Shown here: positions 9,451-18,161 of the stretch, in pieces
Layout: every line of letters starts with the position of its first letter
Position numbering within the stretch: the stretch's first letter is position 1
Assembly: GCF_024296865.1 (NCBI RefSeq)
Contig: NZ_CP101134.1
Coordinates: 3,968,001 to 4,032,000, forward strand
Direction of reading: 5' to 3'
Length of the DNA stretch: 64,000 nucleotides
Origin: Sphingobacterium sp. LZ7M1
Lineage (GTDB): Bacteria > Bacteroidota > Bacteroidia > Sphingobacteriales > Sphingobacteriaceae
The notes under the pieces: generated by a model
What the model was told of the DNA's origin: nothing
Seen by the model: only the letters and a program-made list of their open reading frames with translations
Databases searched by the model: none
Program-made: the position numbers and the translations under genes

Positions 9451-9468
9451 TAAAAATTTCAACAAATA

Positions 9469-10464
9469 ATGTCGGTAAAGATAGGCGAACATATTGATTT
9501 AGGTGAGTTTCCATTGTTGTTGGCTCCTATGGAAGATGTCAGTGATCCTCCATTCCGTTACGTGTGTAAACAGAACGGTGTGGACATGATGTATACTGAG
9601 TTTATCTCCTCCGAGGGCCTGATACGTGATGCCGCTAAGTCTCGCCAGAAACTGGACATCTTTGAATATGAAAGACCTATAGGCATACAGATCTTCGGTT
9701 CGGATATTGAACACATGCGTCAATCGGCTGAAATCTGCACGGCAGCTAATCCAAACCTAATTGATATCAACTATGGTTGTCCGGTTAAGAATGTAGCTTG
9801 TCGTGGCGCTGGCGCTAGCCTATTGCAGGACATCGACAAAATGGTCGCGATGACCAAGGCTGTTGTTGATGCTACCCACCTTCCTGTTACCGTCAAGACG
9901 AGATTGGGATGGGACGACAACACCAAAAATGTGTATGAGGTTGCTGAACGCCTGCAAGACATCGGTATCAAGGCGTTGGCTATCCATGGTCGCACCAGGG
10001 CGCAGATGTATAAAGGTCAGGCAGACTGGTCGATGATCAAGGACGTGAAAAGGAACCCAAGGATTCAAATCCCAATTTTTGGAAACGGGGATGTTGACTC
10101 TGTGGAGAAAGCTGCTGCCTGGAGACAGGAATTTGAAGTTGACGGCATTATGATTGGCAGAGCATCCATCGGCTATCCTTGGATCTTTAGGGAAATCAAG
10201 CACTTTTTCAATACTGGAGAACGCCTAGACGGCCCTACGGTATCAGAACGTGTCGATATCTGCCATACCCACCTGACCAAGTCCATTGAATGGAAGGGTG
10301 AGAAAACCGGAATTTTTGAAATGAGGAGGCATTATGCCAACTATTTCAAAGGAATTCCTAATTTCAAGGATTATAGAATGAAACTAGTCAGCCTACAGGA
10401 TGTCAATGAAATCCTGGAAGTACTGGAAGAAATAAGATTTAATTTTGCAGAGGAAGTCGCTTAG
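9469..10464 (+). CDS. dusB: tRNA-dihydrouridine synthase (DusB type)
   Basis: This FMN enzyme reduces specific uridines in the tRNA D-loop to dihydrouridine using NADPH. The protein has 331 residues. The N-terminal TIM barrel begins LAPMEDVSDPPFR. The catalytic cysteine lies in NYGCPVKNVACRGAGASLLQD near residue 110 (the ACRG cysteine), and NGDV and IGRASIG further on help bind FMN and phosphate. The C-terminal helical domain binds tRNA. The DusB subgroup is favoured by overall form, but I cannot exclude another Dus class. It has its own promoter element and ends inside a strong terminator. Confidence 0.92.
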   Translation: MSVKIGEHIDLGEFPLLLAPMEDVSDPPFRYVCKQNGVDMMYTEFISSEGLIRDAAKSRQKLDIFEYERPIGIQIFGSDIEHMRQSAEICTAANPNLIDINYGCPVKNVACRGAGASLLQDIDKMVAMTKAVVDATHLPVTVKTRLGWDDNTKNVYEVAERLQDIGIKALAIHGRTRAQMYKGQADWSMIKDVKRNPRIQIPIFGNGDVDSVEKAAAWRQEFEVDGIMIGRASIGYPWIFREIKHFFNTGERLDGPTVSERVDICHTHLTKSIEWKGEKTGIFEMRRHYANYFKGIPNFKDYRMKLVSLQDVNEILEVLEEIRFNFAEEVA

Positions 10465-10482
10465 GAATAAGCGACTTTTTTT
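10454..10482 (+). terminator. Terminator of dusB
   Basis: A perfect 10-bp stem (AAGTCGCTTA / TAAGCGACTT) around a GGAA loop is followed by T residues. The dusB stop codon lies within the stem and loop. It also separates dusB from the converging flippase gene. Confidence 0.88.
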
Positions 10483-10497
10483 GACTCCATATTTTGC

Positions 10498-11985
10498 TTA
10501 TCGCCTTTTCAGGATCTTGAACAAGGTGTTTTTTTCTAAGTAGAACACAGCCCCCAAAAACAGGATAAACAATAGATTGCCTATCCAGAAATGTCCAAAA
10601 TAAGCAAACCAAGAGACAATCAGTCCCATAAAAAGGTAAGCTAGGATCTTCTTGCTGTTATAGGGAATACTATAGTTCTGCTGTCCCCAGAAATAGGAAA
10701 GTCCAACCATCACCACATAGGCACTAGTGGTAGACAATGCGGCTCCTACATAGGAATAGCGAGGAATCAGAATGAGGTTCAAAATAATGGTAATAATCGC
10801 CCCTACTCCAGATATATACAGGCCATATCGGGTCTGATCGGATAGTTTGTACCAGATGGACAGGTTCATATACACTCCCAAAAGCACATAATTGAAGAGC
10901 AAGATCGGAACGATAAACAGTCCTGACCAATAGGCTTCGGGCTCTAATTTAGATCCCCGTATAAAGGCTTTTAACCAGTCAAGGTTGGCACATAAACCAA
11001 TCATCACGATGACCATCGCAATGACGAAATATTCCATAATCATGGCATAGGTCTTCCTCGCATTCTCGTTCTTAGCATAAGAAAAGAAGAATGGTTCTGC
11101 ACCCAATCTAAATGCAGTGACAAACAGGTTTAAGAAAACGGCAATTTTTGCTACCGCCCCATAAACACCAAGGTCCATTTCCCCTTGCTCTCCTGGCACC
11201 AACCGCGGGAACATGATCTTATCCAGATTTTCATTGATAATAAAGGAGATATTGGCAATCAAGATCGGGAAAGAATAGCTCAGCATACTCTTGATCAGCT
11301 TATTGTCCAGTCGGAATCTAAATCCAGCAATCTGCGGAATCAACAATAGTAAAGTAACCAGACTGGCCATTAAATTGGCAATAAACACATTACCTAACCA
11401 GCCTTCACGAAACCAACCTGCACTGAATTCCCTGAAAAATTCCGAGTTCTTGTTCCATTCTGGCAACCATGCCAACAAGGTAAAATTGACAGTGATAAAG
11501 ACCAAGATGTTGATCAGTTTTACCAAACCATATCGAATTGGCCTCCCCCCTGCTCTCAGTTTGGCAAAAGGCACTACTGCGATCGCATCGGCAGCAATGA
11601 TCAGCGCAAAGAACTTGACGTACAGAATATAATCAGGTACATTTTCTCCCTCACTTAAAAAATGGGCAATGGGCTCTGTAAAAGTGAACACAGACAAAAG
11701 GAAAATTGCTGTGGTAAATAGGGTAATCAAGAAACTATTGTCGAATACACGATCTTTATCAGCGTCCTCCTTTTGCAGATAACGGAAAAAAGTCGTTTCC
11801 ATTCCAAATGCTATGACAGCATTCAGCAGGGAAGCATATGAAAAAAGATTGGTGAAAACTCCGTACACGGAGGTACGAAACTTCCCTGTAAAGAAAGGGG
11901 TCATCAAGAACCCAAGCATTCGGGATAAGATGGTCGAGAGACCATAGATCATCGTATCGCTGACAAATTTCTTAACTACCGACAC
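10498..11985 (-). CDS. Polysaccharide flippase of the MATE/MOP superfamily (Wzx-like)
   Basis: This 495-residue integral membrane protein has about 14 hydrophobic segments from end to end and resembles the O-antigen/polysaccharide exporter family, which flips lipid-linked sugars across the inner membrane. The N-terminal MSVVKKFVSDTMIYGLSTILSRMLGFLMTPFFTG is typical of the family. The start is a GTG at 11985, 2 bp after the acylphosphatase stop, so the two are probably co-transcribed. No glycosyltransferases adjoin it, so the substrate is unknown. Confidence 0.88.
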   Translation of the reverse strand: MSVVKKFVSDTMIYGLSTILSRMLGFLMTPFFTGKFRTSVYGVFTNLFSYASLLNAVIAFGMETTFFRYLQKEDADKDRVFDNSFLITLFTTAIFLLSVFTFTEPIAHFLSEGENVPDYILYVKFFALIIAADAIAVVPFAKLRAGGRPIRYGLVKLINILVFITVNFTLLAWLPEWNKNSEFFREFSAGWFREGWLGNVFIANLMASLVTLLLLIPQIAGFRFRLDNKLIKSMLSYSFPILIANISFIINENLDKIMFPRLVPGEQGEMDLGVYGAVAKIAVFLNLFVTAFRLGAEPFFFSYAKNENARKTYAMIMEYFVIAMVIVMIGLCANLDWLKAFIRGSKLEPEAYWSGLFIVPILLFNYVLLGVYMNLSIWYKLSDQTRYGLYISGVGAIITIILNLILIPRYSYVGAALSTTSAYVVMVGLSYFWGQQNYSIPYNSKKILAYLFMGLIVSWFAYFGHFWIGNLLFILFLGAVFYLEKNTLFKILKRR

Positions 11986-11987
11986 GC

Positions 11988-12269
11988 TTATTTGATTTTC
12001 TTAACGACTTCGAAATTGCGGAATCCCTTGATTTCATTGGATTCTTCATATTCCACATGGACAACTTCAGCATGTTCAGGCCCCTCCTGACAAAAGTCTA
12101 TTAAAGACTCTAGGGCGAAAACATCGCCCTCAGCTTCTATATAAACAGATCCATCAGGTTTGTTCATCACAAAACCTTTTACCTTCAATTGGTCAGCAAC
12201 AGCTTTTGTCGAAGCCCTGAAAAAGACTCCTTGAACTTTACCTTGAACCTTAATATTCCAATGTTTCAT
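11988..12269 (-). CDS. acyP: Acylphosphatase
   Basis: This small cytoplasmic enzyme (93 residues) hydrolyses acyl phosphates such as carbamoyl and acetyl phosphate. The signature VQGKVQGVFFRASTKAVA holds the substrate-binding arginine (R18), and GFVMNKPDGSVYIEAEG holds the catalytic asparagine (N36). Length and motif spacing are normal. It sits between the amidohydrolase and the flippase in what looks like one minus-strand transcript, a grouping that suggests no shared function. Confidence 0.93.
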   Translation of the reverse strand: MKHWNIKVQGKVQGVFFRASTKAVADQLKVKGFVMNKPDGSVYIEAEGDVFALESLIDFCQEGPEHAEVVHVEYEESNEIKGFRNFEVVKKIK

Positions 12270-12281
12270 GAATACAAAGGT

Positions 12282-12316
12282 AAAAGAAGAAATAGAATTA
12301 GAAACTATCTAATTCT
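12282..12316 (-). terminator. Probable terminator of the amidohydrolase gene
   Basis: On the minus strand AGAATTAGA (12316-12308) pairs perfectly with TCTAATTCT (12302-12294) across a 5-nt loop containing the stop codon. A pyrimidine-rich tail with short T runs follows. The low G+C stem makes it weak, so some read-through into the acylphosphatase gene is likely. Confidence 0.5.
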
Positions 12317-13468
12317 TCTAACCTTAACTTTCGGGTTCAGTTTGAATGTATCCATTCCTTCCAATAACACCAAGCCTGGTTTCTTGCCTACTTCCAAAGA
12401 CCCTAATTCGCTTTCTAGGTTCAATGCTTTAGCACCGTTCAAGGTAGCCCATTTGATAGTCTCATTGAAGTCCAAATCCGGAAACTCTTGGTGGATAACC
12501 TTTAATTCCTCTAAAATATCCAATGTATCGTTTGACGCTAAACTGTCGGTACCAATCACGATGTCATGGCCTCCCAACAAGAAATTGTCGATTTTAGGAA
12601 TTCTATCTTCAATATATAAGTTGGCTTTTGGACAGAAACAGAAATAAACCGATCTACCCATTCTATCCACAAAATCCAGGTCCTTAATCGAAGTATATGT
12701 ATTGTGCACTAGGATCAATTTATTCTTGCTAGGGATATAGGGCAAAAATGATTGCAGGGAGTTTCTAGCTTGGGCCCTAAAATCTTCCATCACCATGTCC
12801 ATCTTCTTGAAAAACTCCAAGAACTCGCCTTTTTTATAACGGAAAAGCTTGTTCTCTTCATCACTTTCCTGATTGTGGATACTGATGATATTATCTTCGC
12901 TGATTGCTTTTTTCAAGGTCTTAAATAAGAATTTAGAACCAGAATAAGGCGCGTGAGGGGTGATTGAGGAATGTTTGTAATCAAAATGGAACTCAATTTC
13001 CTTAGCATTGTCGATTCTTGTAACAACATCTTCCTTATTGGTTGCCATTACTTCAACAAAAGTATGGTATTTGATAGGGCTATTTTCCTTGATCTTAGCG
13101 GTAACTGCTGAGTTCACGTGGTCGCCGACAGCTTGGATTCCGTTTTCATACATCATTTTGTCAGCTTCTTCCATGGCAGCTTCCAACTTGCTTTCATGGT
13201 TTCCGCGTTCGTTGATTACATTAGAAAGGAAGTTAGGTAATCCTGTACTTCTAGGCACAACACCTAATAAATGGGAAAGTTCTAGATGACAATGAGCATT
13301 TACAAATCCAGGAATTAAAGCTCCTTTGAATTGTTCCACTAAATTTTCATCTATTTCACCTGGATTGAAAACACCTTTCACAATCCCTTGATCATCCATC
13401 GCGACTACCCCCTTTTTAATAGCAGGCCCGGCAACAGGAAACACAACATCAGCAGCGTAATACTTCAT
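12305..13468 (-). CDS. Metal-dependent amidohydrolase (deaminase-like)
   Basis: The 387-residue protein has the composite fold of the amidohydrolase superfamily: a small beta-sandwich at both ends and a TIM barrel between. The metal site is visible as FVNAHCHLELSHL near residue 57, a later histidine in ITPHAPYSG near residue 170, HNQESDEE near 198 and GTDSLASND near residue 310, the arrangement of cytosine, chlorohydrolase-type and aminodeoxyfutalosine deaminases. The C-terminal GSLEVGKKPGLVLLEG is typical. The substrate cannot be read from sequence; aminodeoxyfutalosine is possible, but no menaquinone (mqn) gene lies nearby. Confidence 0.8.
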   Translation of the reverse strand: MKYYAADVVFPVAGPAIKKGVVAMDDQGIVKGVFNPGEIDENLVEQFKGALIPGFVNAHCHLELSHLLGVVPRSTGLPNFLSNVINERGNHESKLEAAMEEADKMMYENGIQAVGDHVNSAVTAKIKENSPIKYHTFVEVMATNKEDVVTRIDNAKEIEFHFDYKHSSITPHAPYSGSKFLFKTLKKAISEDNIISIHNQESDEENKLFRYKKGEFLEFFKKMDMVMEDFRAQARNSLQSFLPYIPSKNKLILVHNTYTSIKDLDFVDRMGRSVYFCFCPKANLYIEDRIPKIDNFLLGGHDIVIGTDSLASNDTLDILEELKVIHQEFPDLDFNETIKWATLNGAKALNLESELGSLEVGKKPGLVLLEGMDTFKLNPKVKVRRIR

Positions 13469-13602
13469 AAGAAATTAATAGTTCCGTTTTTTTAAAGTTA
13501 GCGTAATTTGCCCATTGATGGCAATGCAGGCAATTTACAAAAAAATACCATCAGTTTAACTAATAAAATAATAATTACGAATTTGTTACAATAATATTTA
13601 AA

Positions 13603-13634
13603 TTTTGTTTTATTTATCCAAAAGGCTAGCTTTG
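13603..13634 (+). promoter_or_regulatory. Promoter of the TPP-riboswitch transcript
   Basis: TTTTG (13603-13607), a 19-bp spacer and TAGCTTTG (13627-13634) match the Bacteroidota -33/-7 consensus very well. The predicted start near 13639 is just ahead of the aptamer. Confidence 0.8.
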
Positions 13635-13645
13635 CGCTATCGAAT

Positions 13646-13750
13646 AGGGGTGCCTTGTTGAAAAACACGAACAAAGGCTGAGATTATACCCTGTATTTCA
13701 AGTGATTACAAGAAATACATACCTGATCTGGATAATGCCAGCGTAGGGAA
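13646..13750 (+). promoter_or_regulatory. TPP (THI-box) riboswitch aptamer
   Basis: All conserved blocks of the thiamine pyrophosphate aptamer are present in order: GGGGTGCC (13647-13654), GGCTGAGATTATACCC (13676-13691), ACCTGATCTGGATAATGCCA (13721-13740) and GCGTAGGGA (13741-13749). An optional stem (GTATTTC / GAAATAC) sits between the second and third blocks. The element lies in the 5' leader of a TonB-dependent receptor gene, so that receptor should be repressed when TPP is plentiful. Confidence 0.96.
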
Positions 13751-13756
13751 AGGGCG

Positions 13757-13820
13757 GTTAAATAGAACTTGTTGTGACCCCTTACAGCAAGAAAGTTTAA
13801 CTCTTTAAAACATTTTTTTT
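13757..13820 (+). promoter_or_regulatory. Probable expression platform of the TPP riboswitch
   Basis: GTTAAA (13757-13762) and CTTGTTGTGA (13768-13777) can pair with TTTAAC (13796-13801) and TTACAGCAAG (13782-13791), giving a long hairpin with a CCCC loop. A run of eight T residues (13813-13820) begins 11 nt later, just before the ATG. It may be a terminator or may block ribosome access; the gap between stem and T run leaves the mechanism open. Confidence 0.5.
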
Positions 13821-13823
13821 ATT

Positions 13824-16277
13824 ATGTTTAACAAGCTTTGGGCAACTTTAGCCTTATGTTTGCTAGTACTTGCGAGCTTTGCTCAACAAAACTTCACTGT
13901 TAGGGTTTTAGACAAATCTGGAGCACCTGCAGATGCCGCAACTGTGTCCATCGACGGACAATCCAAATCCACCAATAAAGACGGAATTGTCGTTTTTGAC
14001 AATCTAAGCACAGGCTTTCATGACTTAAAAATTTCTTTTATTGGTTATAAATCCGAGATTTTAAGAATAAATCCGAAAAATCAAGCTAATTTTTCCATTC
14101 AATTAAAAGACAACGTGTATGAATTCGAGGAAGTTTATGTAACAGCAACACGTGCGAAAGAAAATTCCGCGACTACTTTTAAAACCATCAATAAGGAAGA
14201 CATCAAGAAAAACAACCTCGGACAGGATATTCCATATCTCCTGGACCAAACCCCTGGCGTCGTTATAGGTTCTGATGCCGGTGCTGGAATCGGATATACA
14301 AATATGACTATCCGTGGATCCGACAATGAACGTATCAATGTCACTTTGAATGGTATCCCATTGAACAACCCCGAAAGCATGGGATCCTTCTTTGTAAACC
14401 TTCCTGATTTTGCCTCAAGTACAGAGAGCATTCAGATTCAACGTGGTATCGGAACATCGACCAATGGCCCTGCTGCTTTTGGAGCCTCTTTAAACTTCCA
14501 GACCGACGCCCTGGAAACAAAGCCCTACCTAGAGTTCAACAACTCCTTTGGTTCCTATAATTCTTGGAAAAACACCCTAAAAGCTGGGTCAGGACTGATC
14601 AGCAATAAATTCGCATTTAATGCTAGGTTATCTAGGATCTCTTCGGATGGCTATGTAGATAGAGCTTCCTCCAATTTAAAATCTTTTTATGTTGATGCAG
14701 GAATGTATACTGATAAACATACCTTGAAAGCCACTGTGTTCTCAGGTAAGGAAAAAACTTACCAAGCTTGGTACGGCCTTGCCGAACCATTATTCACTGG
14801 CAATAAAGAAAGGATTGAGGAGTACGCCGATAACCTTTGGTTGTTCGACCAAGAGCGTGAGAGATTCTTAAATGGAGATCGAAAATACAACTACTATACT
14901 TACGACAATCAGACGGACAACTATACGCAGACGCATGCCCATCTGAATTACTCCTACCGCCCTTCTGAAAAAATGACCTTCAATACGGCGCTTCACTATA
15001 CCCGCGGTGCAGGATATTATGAAGAATTCAGACCATTGGATGGACTAGACCATTATGGAATTGATCCAGTAGTGGCAAACGGCAATACAATTAAAGATAC
15101 CGATTTGATAAGGAGAAGGTGGTTGGACAATCATTTCTATGGCTTGACCTATTCCCTGCTCTATAAGCCATCCAACAACCTGAACTTCACTTTCGGTGGT
15201 GCTTACAACCAATACAAAGGCGATCACTATGGAGAAGTAATTTGGGCAGATCAAGTCCCACAGGATAAACTCAATGACAGATACTACTTTAGCCATGCCA
15301 ATAAAAATGACTTCAACTTTTACGCAAAGGCAGATTATAGAGTAGAAAACTTCCTTTTCAATCTGGATGTCCAGTACAGGAACATTGTTTATAATGGAAA
15401 AGGTGATGATGATAAGATAAAGGACTTCACGTTTGAGGACACCCACAACTTTATCAACCCCAAAGCAGGCGTTACATATTTCTTGAGCGGCAATTCCAAC
15501 CTATACGCTTCTTACGCCTTTGCGAGCAAAGAGCCTACTAGAAACGATTACGTAGAAAACCCAATAGGTGCAATTCCGAAGACAGAGAAGATGCAGGATA
15601 TTGAGGCTGGATACCGCTACAGAGACGAAAACATCAATATAGGAGCAAACCTATATGCCATGCTTTACAAAGACCAGTTGATACCAACCGGAGCATTGAA
15701 CGATGTGGGTTCAGCGGTAAGGATAAATGTGGACAAAAGCTATCGAATGGGATTTGAGCTTGATGGAAGTTGGAAAATCCATCCTAAATTCATTTGGTCA
15801 GCAACCGCAGCTTTATCGCAAAACAAGATTAAAAACTTTGTAGAAAACATCCCTGTTTATAGTGACGATTTCGATTTTGTAAAGTATGATTTGATCACGC
15901 ATGAAACTACGGATATTGCAAAATCACCAGCTGCGGTCTTATCTAATAATTTCACCTATAAACCGATTGAATCATTAAGTTTCAGCTTTTTGAGCAAATA
16001 CATCTCGAGGATTTACCTAGACAATACCTCCGAAGTGAACAGAAGCATCGCTCCATCCTTCGTCAACAATTTCCAGGCTATCTATTCATTCTCTGTATTT
16101 GGCCTTAAAAACGTAGACTTAAACCTGATGATCAACAATATCTTCAACGAAAAGTATGCAACCTCAGGTTATACATATAGCATGATCATGGAATCTGTAG
16201 GAAAGAGAGATTATTTCAATTTCTACTATCCGCAGGCGGAAACTAATGCCATGCTAGGATTAAATATTAGATTTTAA
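13824..16277 (+). CDS. TonB-dependent receptor under TPP control, probable thiamine transporter
   Basis: This 817-residue outer-membrane receptor begins with a signal peptide (cleavage after SFA, near residue 20). A carboxypeptidase-regulatory-like domain follows (about 23-95), then the plug (FEEVYVTATRAKENSATTFKTINKEDI; MTIRGSDNERINVTLNGIPLNNPES) and a long barrel ending AMLGLNIRF. The TPP riboswitch in its leader argues strongly that it imports thiamine or a thiamine derivative across the outer membrane. No inner-membrane thiamine permease or kinase adjoins it. It has its own promoter and a probable terminator, so it is monocistronic. The receptor family is certain; the substrate is inferred from the riboswitch. 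Confidence 0.93.
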   Translation: MFNKLWATLALCLLVLASFAQQNFTVRVLDKSGAPADAATVSIDGQSKSTNKDGIVVFDNLSTGFHDLKISFIGYKSEILRINPKNQANFSIQLKDNVYEFEEVYVTATRAKENSATTFKTINKEDIKKNNLGQDIPYLLDQTPGVVIGSDAGAGIGYTNMTIRGSDNERINVTLNGIPLNNPESMGSFFVNLPDFASSTESIQIQRGIGTSTNGPAAFGASLNFQTDALETKPYLEFNNSFGSYNSWKNTLKAGSGLISNKFAFNARLSRISSDGYVDRASSNLKSFYVDAGMYTDKHTLKATVFSGKEKTYQAWYGLAEPLFTGNKERIEEYADNLWLFDQERERFLNGDRKYNYYTYDNQTDNYTQTHAHLNYSYRPSEKMTFNTALHYTRGAGYYEEFRPLDGLDHYGIDPVVANGNTIKDTDLIRRRWLDNHFYGLTYSLLYKPSNNLNFTFGGAYNQYKGDHYGEVIWADQVPQDKLNDRYYFSHANKNDFNFYAKADYRVENFLFNLDVQYRNIVYNGKGDDDKIKDFTFEDTHNFINPKAGVTYFLSGNSNLYASYAFASKEPTRNDYVENPIGAIPKTEKMQDIEAGYRYRDENINIGANLYAMLYKDQLIPTGALNDVGSAVRINVDKSYRMGFELDGSWKIHPKFIWSATAALSQNKIKNFVENIPVYSDDFDFVKYDLITHETTDIAKSPAAVLSNNFTYKPIESLSFSFLSKYISRIYLDNTSEVNRSIAPSFVNNFQAIYSFSVFGLKNVDLNLMINNIFNEKYATSGYTYSMIMESVGKRDYFNFYYPQAETNAMLGLNIRF

Positions 16278-16298
16278 TAGTACCAAACCCCACAGAAG

Positions 16299-16329
16299 AT
16301 GTCCTTTCGTTCATTCGGAAGGGCATTTT
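16299..16329 (+). terminator. Probable terminator after the thiamine receptor gene
   Basis: ATGTCCTTTCG (16299-16309) pairs with CGGAAGGGCAT (16316-16326) with two G-U pairs, and short T runs follow. The T tract is interrupted, so termination may be incomplete. Confidence 0.6.
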
Positions 16330-16366
16330 CGCTTTTTGGCGTTTTGAAATCCGATTGCCCAATTGA

Positions 16367-16398
16367 TTTTGCCAATAACGAATTAAATAATACTTTTA
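16367..16398 (+). promoter_or_regulatory. Promoter of dtd
   Basis: TTTTG (16367-16371), a 19-bp spacer and TACTTTTA (16391-16398, one mismatch to TAnnTTTG). The predicted transcript start coincides with the dtd ATG at 16403, suggesting a leaderless mRNA. Confidence 0.6.
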
Positions 16399-16402
16399 AG
16401 CC

Positions 16403-16861
16403 ATGCGAGCAGTAATTCAAAGAGTGACACATGCATCCTGTACGGTAGACGATCAGATTACAGGACAAATTGAAGATGGTTTACTCGTTCTTTTGGGTGT
16501 AGAAGAAGAGGATTCAAAAGAAGACCTTCAATGGTTGGGACAGAAAATAGTCAATCTGAGGATATTTTCAGACGAACAAGGCTTAATGAACAAATCCGTT
16601 CAGGATATCCAAGGCAACATCCTATTGATCTCCCAATTTACCTTATTTGCTCAGACCAAGAAAGGGAATCGCCCTTCCTTTATCCGCGCTGGCAAGCCCG
16701 ACAAGGCAAAACCTATGTATGAGGAAATGGGAAAGTATCTATCAAGCCTTCTGGGAAAGGAAGTACAAATGGGGATTTTCGGCGCTGATATGAAAATCGA
16801 CCTCCGAAACGATGGTCCAGTTACCATTATCATGAATACTAAAGACAAAGACAACTTCTAA
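16403..16861 (+). CDS. dtd: D-aminoacyl-tRNA deacylase
   Basis: This cytoplasmic proofreading enzyme releases D-amino acids, and glycine mischarged on tRNA-Ala, from tRNA. The 152-residue length is standard. The two family-defining motifs are present: SQFTLFAQ near residue 77 and NDGPVTI near residue 135, whose cross-subunit Gly-Pro pair gives chirality selection. The start MRAVIQRVTHASCTV is the usual N-terminus. It is followed after 12 bp by a MazG-like gene and probably forms a two-gene housecleaning transcript with it. Confidence 0.96.
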   Translation: MRAVIQRVTHASCTVDDQITGQIEDGLLVLLGVEEEDSKEDLQWLGQKIVNLRIFSDEQGLMNKSVQDIQGNILLISQFTLFAQTKKGNRPSFIRAGKPDKAKPMYEEMGKYLSSLLGKEVQMGIFGADMKIDLRNDGPVTIIMNTKDKDNF

Positions 16862-16873
16862 ACACATACTAAT

Positions 16874-17203
16874 ATGACAATCAAAGAAGCTCAGGAAATT
16901 GTAGACAAATGGATCAGTACCACTGGAGTTCGTTACTTCAACGAACTGACCAATACGGCCATGTTAATGGAAGAAGTTGGCGAGGTAGCCCGCATCATGG
17001 CCAGAAAGTACGGTGAACAGTCTTTTAAAAAATCAGATGAGGAAGTCAACCTAGCAGATGAAATGGCCGATGTACTCTTCGTTCTGATCTGCCTAGCGAA
17101 TCAGACCGGAATAGACCTGACCTCTGCACTAGAAAAAAACCTTGACAAGAAAAATATGCGCGATGCAGATCGCCATAAAAATAATGAGAAGCTGAAGAAA
17201 TAG
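16874..17203 (+). CDS. MazG-like nucleotide pyrophosphohydrolase
   Basis: The 109-residue, all-alpha protein matches the small single-domain MazG group, which hydrolyses (d)NTPs to monophosphates and removes aberrant nucleotides. Acidic metal-binding residues are visible in MLMEEVGEVARIM near residue 32 and in NLADEMADVLFVLICLANQ near residue 62. The C-terminus is lysine-rich. It follows dtd by 12 bp. The exact substrate (dCTP, dUTP or general NTP) cannot be read from sequence. Confidence 0.88.
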   Translation: MTIKEAQEIVDKWISTTGVRYFNELTNTAMLMEEVGEVARIMARKYGEQSFKKSDEEVNLADEMADVLFVLICLANQTGIDLTSALEKNLDKKNMRDADRHKNNEKLKK

Positions 17204-17207
17204 TATT

Positions 17208-17334
17208 GAGATGTGAGAATTGAGAATTGAGATATTCAGCGTCAAGATACCTGTACATCATTTAAATAAGCTCTTGGGATTATTAATGGGAAGCAAACGT
17301 TGTCTCACATCTCATATCTCATGTCTCACATCTC
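17208..17334. repeat. Inverted pair of GAGATGTGAGA-type intergenic repeats
   Basis: The left arm (17208-17235) starts GAGATGTGAGAATTGAGA and follows the MazG-like stop codon by 4 bp. The right arm (17303-17334) reads TCTCACATCTCATATCTC and, reverse-complemented, begins with the same GAGATGTGAGA. Each arm is an imperfect tandem of 7-8 bp units (TGAGAT/A). The arms can form a long imperfect hairpin between two converging genes. Related copies lie at 19875-20003 and 48355-48374. Confidence 0.75.
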
Positions 17335-17338
17335 CTCC

Positions 17339-18097
17339 TTATTTAAACTCAATCTCCGCATACAAAGGCAAATGATCTGAAGCATACTCTTCTTTGATCA
17401 CTTGATACTTTTTCCAATTAAAATCCTGATTCTTTAGCACCATGATATAATCGATTTCATTCTTTGTATTAACATTCGGAGAAGTAGGCTGATTGGATAT
17501 CGTATTTCTAACAAAATATTTTTCAAGGATCTGAATCGGTTTAGACTCCGGTTTTGCATTCAAATCCCCAACCAAGATCAATGGTTTTTTATATAGCTCA
17601 CCAAGTTCATTAATGAATTCCGCTTGCGCGATCCTGTTCTCTTCCTTCAGGTCCAGATGCGTATTTGCCAATGAAACGACCTTTCCTCCAGGCAACTCTA
17701 CATCTACAATCGCCAAAGAACGATTTTCACTTTTCACCGGCATAGGAAGATCATACCTCCTTTTACCTACGATCTTATGTTTACTCAAGATCAAAATGCC
17801 ATAATAGCCTTTCTCCAGGTCGATTCCTTTAGAGAAGAAATATTCAGTTCCAGTAAGTTCTGCCAGTTTCTCTGCCTGGTTTACCATTTCCGAACGTGAG
17901 ACGTTGATATCAACTTCCTGGATACCGATAATATCTGCATTCGCATCATTGATAACCTTTGCGATAGCTTCAATATCAATTTTCCCAGGAGTGGAAGGTG
18001 GATTGGCATGGTGAATATTGTAGGTCAGGATTTTTACGGTTTGCGCTTTCAGTTGCATGGACACAAAAAGCAATAGGATCAGGCTCAGTATTCGCAT
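17339..18097 (-). CDS. Secreted endonuclease/exonuclease/phosphatase-family protein
   Basis: The 252-residue protein has a signal peptide (MRILSLILLLFVSMQLKAQ) and an EEP (DNase I-like) domain. Motifs: LTYNIHHAN near residue 25, GIQEVD near residue 60 with the metal-binding glutamate, GDLNAKPES near residue 178, and the terminal SDHLPLYAEI with the catalytic Asp-His. Family members include nucleases, sphingomyelinases and inositol phosphatases, and the substrate cannot be assigned. It is transcribed toward the MazG-like gene, with the inverted repeat between them. Confidence 0.88.
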   Translation of the reverse strand: MRILSLILLLFVSMQLKAQTVKILTYNIHHANPPSTPGKIDIEAIAKVINDANADIIGIQEVDINVSRSEMVNQAEKLAELTGTEYFFSKGIDLEKGYYGILILSKHKIVGKRRYDLPMPVKSENRSLAIVDVELPGGKVVSLANTHLDLKEENRIAQAEFINELGELYKKPLILVGDLNAKPESKPIQILEKYFVRNTISNQPTSPNVNTKNEIDYIMVLKNQDFNWKKYQVIKEEYASDHLPLYAEIEFK

Positions 18098-18161
18098 AAT
18101 TAAAAATTTGATTGAAGTTAATATAATTCATCTAATAATACCAATTTATTATCTTAGCGAC

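Noticed and set aside
12305..13468. Firm call as aminodeoxyfutalosine deaminase (menaquinone pathway)
   Set aside because: The fold and metal motifs fit many deaminases and no mqn gene is nearby, so the substrate was left open.
13646..13750. Cobalamin riboswitch ahead of the receptor
   Set aside because: The conserved blocks are those of the TPP aptamer, and no cobalamin box is present.
18057..18161. Longer N-terminus for the gamma-glutamyltransferase
   Set aside because: It would overlap the divergent EEP gene and bury the lipoprotein signal that begins at 18162.
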